Positions 7,467-15,653 of a stretch of 64,000 nt of DNA are shown here, piece by piece. Made by a program: the position numbers and the translations under genes. Origin of the DNA: Acidobacteriota bacterium (lineage in GTDB: Bacteria; Acidobacteriota; Terriglobia; Bryobacterales; Bryobacteraceae); contig JACPNQ010000028.1 in NCBI GenBank assembly GCA_016185425.1, positions 186,001 to 250,000 on the forward strand. The letters are read 5' to 3'. How positions within the stretch are numbered: position 1 is the first letter of the stretch; each line of letters begins with the position of its first letter. The notes below the pieces were generated by a model. It saw nothing but the letters and a program-made list of their open reading frames with translations. It ran no database searches and was not told where the DNA came from.

Positions 7467-9271
7467 TAACTGGTCGTACCGATGACGATCTCCACGCGGC
7501 GGTTTTTCGATCGCCCCTCTTCATTCGAATTTGGTGCAATCGGGTTCTGCTGCCCGTGCGCGAACACACGAACGCGGCCTTCAGGAAAACTCAACTGCGC
7601 CTGATCTTCCAGCCACTTCTTCACGGCAAACGCGCGCGCCTCGCTCAATTGCATGTTCGCGTTCGCATCGCCCACCGAATCCGTATGCCCATGAATCTCC
7701 ACAGTCGTCGAGCCCGCCACCAGCAAGTCCTTCAACATCTGGTCGAGATCCGCTTTCGCCGAAGCCGAGAACGTCGCCTTGCCCGTATCGAACGTAATGT
7801 TCCACGCCTTGCGGCTCACAACCGTCGATAACTTGCTGCTCGACGAGAACTGCGGTACGGTCGCCGGCGCCATCGTCCCCGTTCGCGTTGCAATCGCTGC
7901 AATGTACGACGTATCCAGAATCTGATCGACAGGGTAATAGCTCGGCACCAGGTCCGGATACTGCTTCACCACGATATCGCCGAACACCTGGTACGTCGCC
8001 GCGAACAGATTCGCCGCACCCTTCGCCATGCCGTAGAGCAACAGGTTGTCCGCAAGATTGTTCACGCTCGATCCGCCCAGCTCCACCTGCAAACCCTGCT
8101 TATCGGTCTCACTAACGCCGTTGTAGTAGCGTTCCCAATAGTTATAGTCGGCGTTCGACTCGTGATACACCACCGTCGAAATCTGCGCCGCATGTTTCAA
8201 CGCCGCATTGTGCGCCTTCACCTGGTCGCCGCCATCGAATGTCGCCTTCAACATCCCCTCGACAGTCGGCCGGTTATCCTGCATCCATCGATCGATACCG
8301 ATGATCGTACTCGGCATCTGGCTCGAATACTCCTTCGTCGAAACGATCGACACCAGCCCGCCCTTCTTCTTCGCCACGTTCACATCGCCAGGCGTCCAGG
8401 TCACAACGCCATTCACGCAGACGTTCTTCGTCTCGCCGGTCTTCTTGCCTTTATCGACGACAGGCCGCTTCTCGCAATAACCGGAAATGTACTTCTCGCC
8501 CGCGTCGATATAGTCGTTCGCCGCCACCCAGTTCAGGCACTTCGGATCGTAAGTCTTCTCATCCGGGTTGTTGCACAGGTTGTTATCGCCCAGCCACTTC
8601 TGCGCAATGTTCCAGTCTCCGTCGCGCAAATAGCCGGCCACCAGCCCGCCCCGCGATGCCGCCGGATTCTGCTTCCACGCCGGCGGTCCCATGAATTTAT
8701 CCTCGCCTCGCGAATAGCCGGTCGATCCGACAACCTTCGCGATATAGTCCGGCCCCAGCTTCTTCAACGTATCGTTCAAGCCTTTCAAAAACGTCGCCGC
8801 GCCGTCGCCCATGATCACCACAAAGTGCGCACCCTTCGCCGGCTGCCTGTTGCCGTTCTTCAACTCGGTCGCGAACGCCACCAGCGCTTCCTGCATCTTG
8901 CCCGAATCGTCTTCGCGAACAAAGCGCAGGTTCACGCCCTCCTTGCACATCAAGCTGCCATCCGTCGACTGCGGTCCGCCCGCGGCGAACATCAGTCCCA
9001 TCTGCGCATTCCACGCCCAGTGATAGAACCGCACCTCCGGCTTGTCGTCGCATCCGCGCTTCGAACCCGGCATGTTCACCGCCGCCACGTTCGATGTGCT
9101 CGATGACGAAGCTGTCGGTAAATCAATGTGGCCAATTTCGGTTGACTGCCGGATCTTCGCCCCCGGAATCAATTTGTCCAGGAGTCCGTACTCCTTCAAC
9201 GCATATCCAAATATGCCGGCGCCTACAAGAAAGATCAGCACCCAGCCGCCCTTTTCGATTCTCACAGCCAT
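7466..9271 (-). CDS. Substrate-binding protein fused to a C-terminal OmpA domain
   Basis: A protein of 601 residues. Residues 8-28 are a hydrophobic anchor (GWVLIFLVGAGIFGYALKEY) without a cleavage site. About 60-470 resembles an ABC periplasmic ligand-binding protein (FYHWAWNAQMGLMFAAGG, HFVVIMGDGAATFLKGLND). From about 490 there is a complete OmpA/MotB domain (NITFDTGKATFSASAKADLD, IHGHTDSVGDANAN, LSEARAFAVKKWL, GRSKNRRVEIVIG), which binds peptidoglycan. The protein should span from inner membrane to cell wall, so the ligand-binding part would be held in place rather than diffusing. A strong ribosome site (AAGGAG) overlaps the pspA stop codon. Families of this architecture are annotated as phosphate-binding/OmpA proteins, but I see no proof of phosphate specificity. 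Confidence 0.85.
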   Translation of the reverse strand: MAVRIEKGGWVLIFLVGAGIFGYALKEYGLLDKLIPGAKIRQSTEIGHIDLPTASSSSTSNVAAVNMPGSKRGCDDKPEVRFYHWAWNAQMGLMFAAGGPQSTDGSLMCKEGVNLRFVREDDSGKMQEALVAFATELKNGNRQPAKGAHFVVIMGDGAATFLKGLNDTLKKLGPDYIAKVVGSTGYSRGEDKFMGPPAWKQNPAASRGGLVAGYLRDGDWNIAQKWLGDNNLCNNPDEKTYDPKCLNWVAANDYIDAGEKYISGYCEKRPVVDKGKKTGETKNVCVNGVVTWTPGDVNVAKKKGGLVSIVSTKEYSSQMPSTIIGIDRWMQDNRPTVEGMLKATFDGGDQVKAHNAALKHAAQISTVVYHESNADYNYWERYYNGVSETDKQGLQVELGGSSVNNLADNLLLYGMAKGAANLFAATYQVFGDIVVKQYPDLVPSYYPVDQILDTSYIAAIATRTGTMAPATVPQFSSSSKLSTVVSRKAWNITFDTGKATFSASAKADLDQMLKDLLVAGSTTVEIHGHTDSVGDANANMQLSEARAFAVKKWLEDQAQLSFPEGRVRVFAHGQQNPIAPNSNEEGRSKNRRVEIVIGTTS

Positions 9272-9282
9272 AAATTGTCTCC

Positions 9283-10014
9283 TTAGAGGGACTTCTCGCC
9301 TTCGCGCCCGCCGATCGTCTTCTCCGGCGTCGCCGATCCGGCCGAGGGCGTTACCATGCCCATCTCGACCTTAAACTGTTTCAACAGCTCGTTCGCCTGC
9401 AGCTTCTCCGCTTCTTTCTCAATCTCGAAACGCTGCTGATCCACGTTGCTCAACGCCATATCCATGCGCGCTTCATTCACCGCCGTCTGCTCCTCGATCT
9501 TCCGCACCATCTCATCGTGCGTCTGGCTGACTCCGGCGACTTCAAACTGTTCCATCGCATCGGCAACTTTCGACTGCCACTGTGAACGCCGGTGATCGCG
9601 AATCGCGCTCATCGCCTCGCGCGTCTTGCGCTCCTTCTCGCGTAGGAACGCCTGCTTCACCATCATCGCCTTGTCGTAACCTGCCCTTGCCGCGGTCAAC
9701 TGCCCGCCGGTCCGCGCCAGCGCCGAACGCGTCTGCTCTAGCTGCGCCGCGAACGCCGCGGCTACGTCGTCGCGACCGGCCTGAATCGCGGCCTTCGTCT
9801 TCGCCGTCAGTTCCGACACCTCCGTCTTGTACTTCGCCTCTTCCTTTTCCAGAAGCGTCACGTTCGCCTTTACCATGGCGATCGACTCGTTCATCCGCGG
9901 AACCTGATCGTTCAGATCGCGGATGTTCTGCTCCAGAATGATCTCAGGGTTCTCGGCCACCGAGATAAAAAATCCTATGAACGAACGAATGACTCTACCG
10001 AGCCTGTTAAACAT
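9283..10014 (-). CDS. pspA: PspA/IM30 family envelope-stress protein
   Basis: A protein of 243 residues, close to the 220-240 of PspA/Vipp1. The N-terminal amphipathic segment FNRLGRVIRSFIGFFISVAE is followed by the family's ENPEIILEQNIRDL and a long coiled coil that includes AIQAGRDDVAAAFAAQLEQT and the basic YDKAMMVKQAFLREKERKTR. The residues after 215 are flexible and Gly/Ser-rich. PspA proteins assemble into ESCRT-III-like rods on damaged inner membrane. The gene lies three bases after the first operon gene and eleven before the OmpA-fused binding protein. No PspF, PspB or PspC homologue is present, so regulation must differ from the enterobacterial system. Confidence 0.88.
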   Translation of the reverse strand: MFNRLGRVIRSFIGFFISVAENPEIILEQNIRDLNDQVPRMNESIAMVKANVTLLEKEEAKYKTEVSELTAKTKAAIQAGRDDVAAAFAAQLEQTRSALARTGGQLTAARAGYDKAMMVKQAFLREKERKTREAMSAIRDHRRSQWQSKVADAMEQFEVAGVSQTHDEMVRKIEEQTAVNEARMDMALSNVDQQRFEIEKEAEKLQANELLKQFKVEMGMVTPSAGSATPEKTIGGREGEKSL

Positions 10015-10017
10015 AGT

Positions 10018-10704
10018 CTATGCACCGCCCTTTCCCTGCGCGGTTGTCGTGATCGGATTCTCCGTTACGAAATAGGATACGCATTCCGCGATTTTTTGTT
10101 CCTCGCCCTGCTTCTGCGCGCGCCAGATGTTAAACGCTTCCTTCTGCTTCTCCACCTCGGCCAGGTTCCCTTGCAAACGCGCCTTCTGCTCGGCAACGTA
10201 CTTATCGAGATCGGCTTGAATCTTCCGGTTCTCTTCCGTCTTGCGTGCTTCCAGGTCTTCCACCGATTTAACGCGCACGCGCTCAAACGCATCCAGCGCC
10301 TGGTCGCGCCTGATCGCGTCCTGGATCACTTCCTGAATCTTTACACCGGCGGCATCCAACGCCACCAGGATCGACCCTTTCTTCACTTCCGCCGGCATCG
10401 CCCGGATGTGCTCGTTGTTCAGCATCTCCGCGACCTTCAGAATGCTGTACCCGTGCGCCGGCGACGCGATCTCGGCGGCGTGATAAATATCGTCAAACGT
10501 CGCGAACGATCCGGCCGCCACTGCGGCCGCCTGCTTCTCGAACTTGATCGCCGGCGGCGGCGGCGACACAGGCACCTGCACCTGTGACGCTATCTGCGCT
10601 ATCGCGCTTGCCGCATCCCCCGGCGGCCCGGCCCCCGGATGCTGCTGCGGCGTGCCCTCGCCTTCCACGGACACGAAGTACTCGTACCACTTCTTTTCAG
10701 GCAT
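10018..10704 (-). CDS. First gene of the PspA operon; coiled-coil protein of unknown function
   Basis: A soluble protein of 228 residues without signal peptide or membrane segment. After a short conserved-looking start (KKWYEYFVSVEG) comes a Pro/Gly/Ala linker, a helical middle (ATFDDIYHAAEIASPAHGYS, ILKVAEML, AEVKKGSILVALDAAGV) and a charged coiled coil from about 150 to 205 (RKTEENRKIQADLDKYVAEQ, KEAFNIWRAQKQGEEQK). I cannot name the family. Its position directly before pspA, with three bases between them, and its coiled coil suggest a PspA partner or regulator. The upstream region to rpsT is only 87 bases and contains a strong hairpin. Confidence 0.7.
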   Translation of the reverse strand: MPEKKWYEYFVSVEGEGTPQQHPGAGPPGDAASAIAQIASQVQVPVSPPPPAIKFEKQAAAVAAGSFATFDDIYHAAEIASPAHGYSILKVAEMLNNEHIRAMPAEVKKGSILVALDAAGVKIQEVIQDAIRRDQALDAFERVRVKSVEDLEARKTEENRKIQADLDKYVAEQKARLQGNLAEVEKQKEAFNIWRAQKQGEEQKIAECVSYFVTENPITTTAQGKGGA

Positions 10705-10737
10705 AGCACTAGATATTGTGCCACGCGGAAATGGAAG

Positions 10738-10769
10738 TGGCCCGCCGGCTCAGTTCGAGCGGCGGGCCA
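10738..10769 (-). terminator. Strong hairpin between rpsT and the PspA operon
   Basis: A perfect 9-base inverted repeat, GGCCCGCCG at 10739-10747 and CGGCGGGCC at 10760-10768, with a flanking T-A pair and a 12-base loop. Read on the minus strand it lies 23 bases after the rpsT stop and is followed by ACTTCCATTTCC rather than a clean T-run. It could terminate or attenuate rpsT transcription or protect the rpsT 3' end. It also sits 34 bases before the first gene of the PspA operon. Confidence 0.6.
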
Positions 10770-10791
10770 TAAAGTTATTCGTTCGGTTCGG

Positions 10792-11061
10792 TTAAGCGGC
10801 TTGGAGCTTGCGGAGTCGCAGCGAAATGCGGCTCTTGTAACGTGCGGCCGTGTTCTCTTTGATCACGCCCCACTTCGCGGCGCGGTCGACGATAGAGAAG
10901 GTCTTGGGCATTGCGGCCGCGGCACCGGCGGCGTCCTTCGAATCCATCAAACGCCGAAGAGCTTTCAAACCAGTGCGAAGCCGGGATTTACGAGCGTTGT
11001 TGATTTCCGTACGACGCTCGGTCATCCGAACGCGCTTCAATGCTGATACATGATTTGCCAT
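10792..11061 (-). CDS. rpsT: 30S ribosomal protein S20
   Basis: An 89-residue basic helical protein of typical S20 length. It has the family's N-terminal MANHVSALKRVRMTERRTE and KSRLRTGLKALRRLMDS, and the C-terminal KWGVIKENTAARYKSRISLR. S20 binds 16S rRNA early in assembly of the small subunit. The gene stands alone on the minus strand. TATCCT, read on the minus strand about 25 bases before the ATG, is a possible -10 with a weak TTTACC upstream, and all of this must fit in the 58 bases after the TonB-receptor gene. A strong hairpin follows. Confidence 0.96.
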   Translation of the reverse strand: MANHVSALKRVRMTERRTEINNARKSRLRTGLKALRRLMDSKDAAGAAAAMPKTFSIVDRAAKWGVIKENTAARYKSRISLRLRKLQAA

Positions 11062-11119
11062 ACACTAATTCGCCTTTCAGGATACCATATCCGTCCGGAA
11101 TCGGGTAAACCGCGCCCCG

Positions 11120-14100
11120 TCAGAAGCGAATCCGCGCCCCTAACTGTATGTTTCTGGCGAAGTTATCCTGCTGAATCGGCAATGTCCCGAAGAGCGGATC
11201 GGTAAAGCTGGTGTTTGGCCCGCGAAGAATCGGTGTGTTCGTCGCGTTGAACGCCTCCCCCCGGAATTCCATGCTGATCCGCTCGCCCAGGTAGAACCGC
11301 TTTGCCAGCGCCATGTTGAGCTGCGGCTTCGCCGGATCCCGCACCCACGGAAAGCGATTCCCAACTTCCCGGAAAGTAAATGCCGGCCTCTGTGTATAAC
11401 AGCTCCTCGTATTGTTGAACCACTGGTCCGGCGTCTGGTTTGCCGCGGTGTAACTGGCGCAGTTGAAACGGGCGTCCGGCCACGGTGTCGCCGGACCCGA
11501 ATAGTACGTGAAAATCCAGTCGTAGTTCCAGTCGCCCACGATCGCGTTCAGCGCCTTGTTCCGCACTTTCAGGCTGCGGTTCGCGCCGACCGGGATGTCC
11601 CAGACACCCGAAAAGCTGAACTGATGCGGCCGATCGATATCGGTGACCTGCGTTGTGAACCCGGCATTCCCCTTCTGATACAGCCGGCCATCGAGGAACG
11701 CATTCTCCATCTGCTTGGCGAACGTGTAGCTCACCACCCAGGTCAACGCGCCCGCGCGGCGGTCCTTGAACGCGCGCTTCTCGAATTTCATCTGCAGTCC
11801 GTGATACCAAACCTTCCCCCACGGATTCGTGTTGAAGCTAATGCCCGGGAAGAGCGGATAGGCCCGCAGAAACTGGCTGCGCGTCATCTCGGTCGAATCG
11901 CCCAGCGTCGTACCCGCCGGCGCCACTCCCTGGAACGGATTCGGCAGCCGCTGATTCAGGAAGCTCGCATAGTTGCCGTCGACCGCCGCCCGATCGAAGT
12001 TTTCAGTCGGCATGTCACCCATCTCAATCCCGCGCGTCTCGAAGTTCGAGCGGCTGCCGACGTATGAAGCCTCCAGCACCATGCCCCAGCCGATCTCGCG
12101 CTCCAGCCCCACACTCCACTGCATCGTCCTCGGCACGCGGCGCACGCGTCCGTCCACGGAAACGCTCCTGGCCGCGTTCGTCAGTAACCCTAGCGAAGCG
12201 CCCGACGGCGCGAACGCCCCGTTCGGATACGGATCTTCCAGCGAATACGGCCCGGTCAATCCGCCCGACGGCGTAATGCCGCCATCGAGCGAACGGACGT
12301 AGCCCGTCGACTGGCTGAACCCACTCGTCAACCCGCCCTGATTGTTCGAGCGGTAAAAAACGCCGAAGCCGGTCCGAAGCACGGTTTTCGGCAGGAAGTT
12401 GTAAGCCAGGCCGATGCGCGGCTGAATATTCGTCAGGTCGTTCCGATAGATCTTCCGCGGCTCGCCGCCGACACCCGCGAACAGCAGCCCGCCCAGAAGC
12501 GCCTGCGGCGCGGCCGGGTAAGGCGAGCCGGGATTGCGTGCATCCCACTCGGCCTTCATCGTCCGCCACTTCGCCAGGATCGGGTCGCTCAGCGGATTCT
12601 TCGTATCGAACGCGAAGCCGGAGTTGAGCCGGTTGTTGATCTCATACATCGAAAACTGAATGTCATATCGCAGCCCCAGGTTGAGCACCAGCCGCGACGT
12701 GACCTTCCAGTCATCCTGGAAATACCAGGCCGCATACGGATCGCGGCGGTAAAAAGTGTCGTTCCACGCGAGCGACCCGCCCGTCGGCAACCCGAGCAGG
12801 AACGTCGCCACGGAGCTGCCATCGGCGAACCCCGAGCCGCGGCCCGTGAACTGTCTCGTCCAATACTGGTCGAACGAAAGGTCGCCTGTCGGCCGCCCTG
12901 AGCTATACGTGCCCCGAAGCTGCATCGACCACTCCCCGCCGTACTTCATCGAGTGCTTGCCGAGCGTGTGATTCAACCCGGCCGTGAAGTTAAGCAGCTT
13001 GCGGCTCGACTCATTGACGAACTGATTGCCGAAAATCCCTTCGAACTGATCGACGGTGACGCGCGGCATCAATCGCGTCGGGAACGAGGAAATGGTCGGC
13101 ATCTTCTTAATGCCCACCTTGTCGAACGTGAAATTGGAATCCGAAACATCCGGGAAGTTTTCCGTGAACGGGTTATACGACGCGCGCGCATCGAACACCA
13201 TCGACGGACTGATGACGCGCGTGTAGTCGGCGGTGATCACGGTTGTCGACCGGCGCGACAGCATGTTGCCCGTTTGCGCCGGCGGTTCGAAACCGTTCTG
13301 ATTGCGGAACTCGCTGCCGTCCTGCCACGAGAAAAGGACGTAAGCGCGGTCCTTATCGCTGATGACTTTGTCATACCGGGCCATCGGCTGCTCATAGCGA
13401 TATCGGCCGATATTGTCGGTGCGGAAATAGTTCTGGCGGAAGGTCGCCGTGCCAGTGGCGTTCGGAAGCGGATAGTATTTCAGGATCTCCCGCGCAATCG
13501 GACTGATGCGGCTTGCCGGAATAATGTTGCCGGCGAATGGCTGACGTACGAAAAGGCCCTGCGAGTCCGAGCACACCGGACCCTCAGGATTGACCGAGGA
13601 CCGGCAAGCCACCGCGGTCATCGGATCAAAGACGCGCTGCCCGTACTGCGTGTAGCCGTCACCCGCGCGCATCTCACGAGGCACGGTGTTGTTGACCGTC
13701 GGAAACGGAACCCGTTCCTGCCAGCCTTCGAATGAGAAGAAGACAAAGTCCTTGTCTTTCCGAATCGCTCCGCCGACAGTCCCGCCAAATTGGTGCAGGT
13801 TCCGGAAGCCGCGGCCCGCTCCCTGCCTGTTGTTCTGCGTCGTGTTGGCATCGAGGATGTAGTTCCGCCAATAGTCGAACAGCGAGCCGTGCCACTGATT
13901 CGTGCCCGACTTGATCGTGGTGTTCACGTGCCCGCCGCCGGAACGCCCGTATTGCGAGTCGTACGTGTTCACCATCACCTTGAATTCCTGGATCGCTTCG
14001 ACATTTGGCGCGATGTTCCATGAGCCATTGTTCGACGAGATGGGCGAGCCGTTCAGCAGGAACTGATTCGTGCCCGTGCGGCCGCCGTTCATGGTGTACG

Positions 14101-14647
14101 ACGAGTTCACGTCCCACCCGCGAGTGCCCGAAAAGCCGGTGTTTCCAAAGGTTCGCTGCGTGAACATCACACCAGGCGAAAGCGCCATCAGCATGTACGA
14201 TTGACGGCCGTTGAGCGGATATTCGGTGACCTTGAGCGGGTCGAACACCAGACCACGCGCGGCGGTCGCGGTCTGAATCAATTCCTGGTCGCCTGTGACG
14301 GTCACCGACTCGGTGACCGACCCGACTTCCAGCGTGAACGAAAACTGCAGTTTGTCGGCAACACGAAGCTGAATGCCATTCCGGCGCTGCGATGCAAATC
14401 CATTCGCCATGACGTCCAGCGTGTACGTTCCCGGTTCAAGAATCGGAATCGAATAGAAGCCCTCCTGATTCGTCTTCGCCTCAATCGGGTTGTTGGTCCC
14501 TTCCTTGACCAGGCGAATGGTTGCGCCAGGTATAGGCGATTTAGATGAATCGGAAATCTGACCCAGGATCGAAGCCCGGAAATCCTGCCCCGACAACGCG
14601 GCGGCGCAGAGCACGGCAAAAGCCAATGCGGCATTTTTGTTCATCAC
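11120..14647 (-). CDS. Oar-like TonB-dependent receptor with carboxypeptidase-regulatory domain
   Basis: A protein of 1175 residues. A signal peptide (AALAFAVLCAAALSGQ) is followed by a carboxypeptidase-regulatory/CNA-B-like domain at about 25-105 (QISDSSKSPIPGATIRLVKE), a plug domain (VKEFK-type segment VEAIQEFKVMVNTYDSQYGR, GGHVNTTIKSGTNQWHG) and a beta-barrel. The barrel ends in an aromatic strand, GARIRF. This is the architecture of the large Oar-like outer-membrane receptors that are expanded in Solibacter-type acidobacteria. They are presumed to import oligosaccharides or other large substrates, but the ligand here is unknown. The divergent SMP-30-like gene begins about 50 bases away and may share control. 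Confidence 0.9.
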   Translation of the reverse strand: MMNKNAALAFAVLCAAALSGQDFRASILGQISDSSKSPIPGATIRLVKEGTNNPIEAKTNQEGFYSIPILEPGTYTLDVMANGFASQRRNGIQLRVADKLQFSFTLEVGSVTESVTVTGDQELIQTATAARGLVFDPLKVTEYPLNGRQSYMLMALSPGVMFTQRTFGNTGFSGTRGWDVNSSYTMNGGRTGTNQFLLNGSPISSNNGSWNIAPNVEAIQEFKVMVNTYDSQYGRSGGGHVNTTIKSGTNQWHGSLFDYWRNYILDANTTQNNRQGAGRGFRNLHQFGGTVGGAIRKDKDFVFFSFEGWQERVPFPTVNNTVPREMRAGDGYTQYGQRVFDPMTAVACRSSVNPEGPVCSDSQGLFVRQPFAGNIIPASRISPIAREILKYYPLPNATGTATFRQNYFRTDNIGRYRYEQPMARYDKVISDKDRAYVLFSWQDGSEFRNQNGFEPPAQTGNMLSRRSTTVITADYTRVISPSMVFDARASYNPFTENFPDVSDSNFTFDKVGIKKMPTISSFPTRLMPRVTVDQFEGIFGNQFVNESSRKLLNFTAGLNHTLGKHSMKYGGEWSMQLRGTYSSGRPTGDLSFDQYWTRQFTGRGSGFADGSSVATFLLGLPTGGSLAWNDTFYRRDPYAAWYFQDDWKVTSRLVLNLGLRYDIQFSMYEINNRLNSGFAFDTKNPLSDPILAKWRTMKAEWDARNPGSPYPAAPQALLGGLLFAGVGGEPRKIYRNDLTNIQPRIGLAYNFLPKTVLRTGFGVFYRSNNQGGLTSGFSQSTGYVRSLDGGITPSGGLTGPYSLEDPYPNGAFAPSGASLGLLTNAARSVSVDGRVRRVPRTMQWSVGLEREIGWGMVLEASYVGSRSNFETRGIEMGDMPTENFDRAAVDGNYASFLNQRLPNPFQGVAPAGTTLGDSTEMTRSQFLRAYPLFPGISFNTNPWGKVWYHGLQMKFEKRAFKDRRAGALTWVVSYTFAKQMENAFLDGRLYQKGNAGFTTQVTDIDRPHQFSFSGVWDIPVGANRSLKVRNKALNAIVGDWNYDWIFTYYSGPATPWPDARFNCASYTAANQTPDQWFNNTRSCYTQRPAFTFREVGNRFPWVRDPAKPQLNMALAKRFYLGERISMEFRGEAFNATNTPILRGPNTSFTDPLFGTLPIQQDNFARNIQLGARIRF

Positions 14648-14699
14648 GGCAATCCCCGTACGAAAAGTTGGGTCAAGTCTATCGTGCTACAACGAATCG

Positions 14700-15653
14700 A
14701 TGCAAGCCTTTGAAGCCAAGCCGTTTTTCACGCCCCAATCCGCCGCGCTGCGGTTCCTTCCCGAGTGTCCCCGCGTCCTCCGGAACTGCCCCTCGCCGGA
14801 TCCCCTGCTTGGCTGGGTCGCTATCCAGGAATCGTTCGAAGTCTTGCCCGGCAGCTTCAACATTCTCAACCTCCGCACGCTCGAAAACGAAGTACACCCG
14901 CTCCCCGGGCGTGCCGGATTCTTCGCCGAAACCGATCTCCCCGGCGTCATTGTTGTCGGCCTGGAACGAGACCTCGTGCTTTACGACATACGTGCCCGCA
15001 AGCTCGCCGGTAAGCCCGTTCCTGTCACGAGCGACGAGCGCGTCGTCATCAACGATGGCGTCGCCATCGACCGGGGCCTGCTCTTCGGCACCAAGCACAC
15101 AACGTTCAAAGAGCGCATCGCCTGCATGTATCTGTTCGACTCGACCACGCGCAAACTGCACACACTCCACGCTTCGCAAATCTGCGCGAACGGCAAGTTC
15201 CTGAAAGGCGGCAGCCTCGTCGACATCGACTCCTTCAACAAGACGCTCGACTACTATCCCTTCGACAACGGCGCACCCGCGCTCGGCGAACCGCGAATCA
15301 TCGCCGACTTCCGCGACACGCCGCTCTTCCCGGACGGCCTGCGCCCCTCGGCCGATGGTGAATCCGTCGTCGTTGCTTTCTACAATCCCGAGATGGCCCC
15401 TGAAGGCGTTGCGCGCGAGTTTCGCATCCGCGACGGCGAGATCCTGAGCGAATGGCGCCTCCCCGGCTCACCCCGCGTCACCTGCCCGGAAATCTTCGAG
15501 CACGAAGGCCGCGTCAAAGTCCTCTTCACCACGGCCGTTGAAGGCATGGAACCGCCCGCGCCGCTGGCTGGTTCGATGTTCCTCGGCGAGTCGGCGTTCG
15601 ACAAAGCACCCGAGCCCCCGCCGCTCTTCGCAAGTGCGGCGCTGCTCGGCTAG
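14700..15653 (+). CDS. SMP-30/gluconolactonase-like beta-propeller protein
   Basis: A protein of 317 residues from the ATG at 14700. An upstream ATG at 14637 would add 21 low-complexity residues and overlap the divergent receptor gene, so I reject it. The sequence has the propeller pattern of the SMP-30/gluconolactonase/LRE family: PLLGWVAIQESFEVLPGSFN, FFAETDLPGVIVVGLERDLV, DERVVINDGVAIDRGLLFGT, LFPDGLRPSADGESVVVAFY. The metal-ligand positions are approximate, so lactonase activity is not certain. There is no signal peptide, implying a cytoplasmic protein. Its stop overlaps the convergent DACNV gene by four bases. Confidence 0.75.
   Translation: MQAFEAKPFFTPQSAALRFLPECPRVLRNCPSPDPLLGWVAIQESFEVLPGSFNILNLRTLENEVHPLPGRAGFFAETDLPGVIVVGLERDLVLYDIRARKLAGKPVPVTSDERVVINDGVAIDRGLLFGTKHTTFKERIACMYLFDSTTRKLHTLHASQICANGKFLKGGSLVDIDSFNKTLDYYPFDNGAPALGEPRIIADFRDTPLFPDGLRPSADGESVVVAFYNPEMAPEGVAREFRIRDGEILSEWRLPGSPRVTCPEIFEHEGRVKVLFTTAVEGMEPPAPLAGSMFLGESAFDKAPEPPPLFASAALLG

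Noticed and set aside
8162..9106. Plus-strand open frame of 314 codons opposite the OmpA fusion
   Set aside because: Composition of an antisense frame (Arg/His-rich) and no recognisable domain; the minus-strand protein is convincing.
5854..9271. Plain nitrate, taurine or phosphate uptake system
   Set aside because: The ATPase and permease resemble such importers, but the OmpA fusion and PspA/AAA+ neighbours make a simple nutrient role unlikely; no substrate-specific residues were identified.
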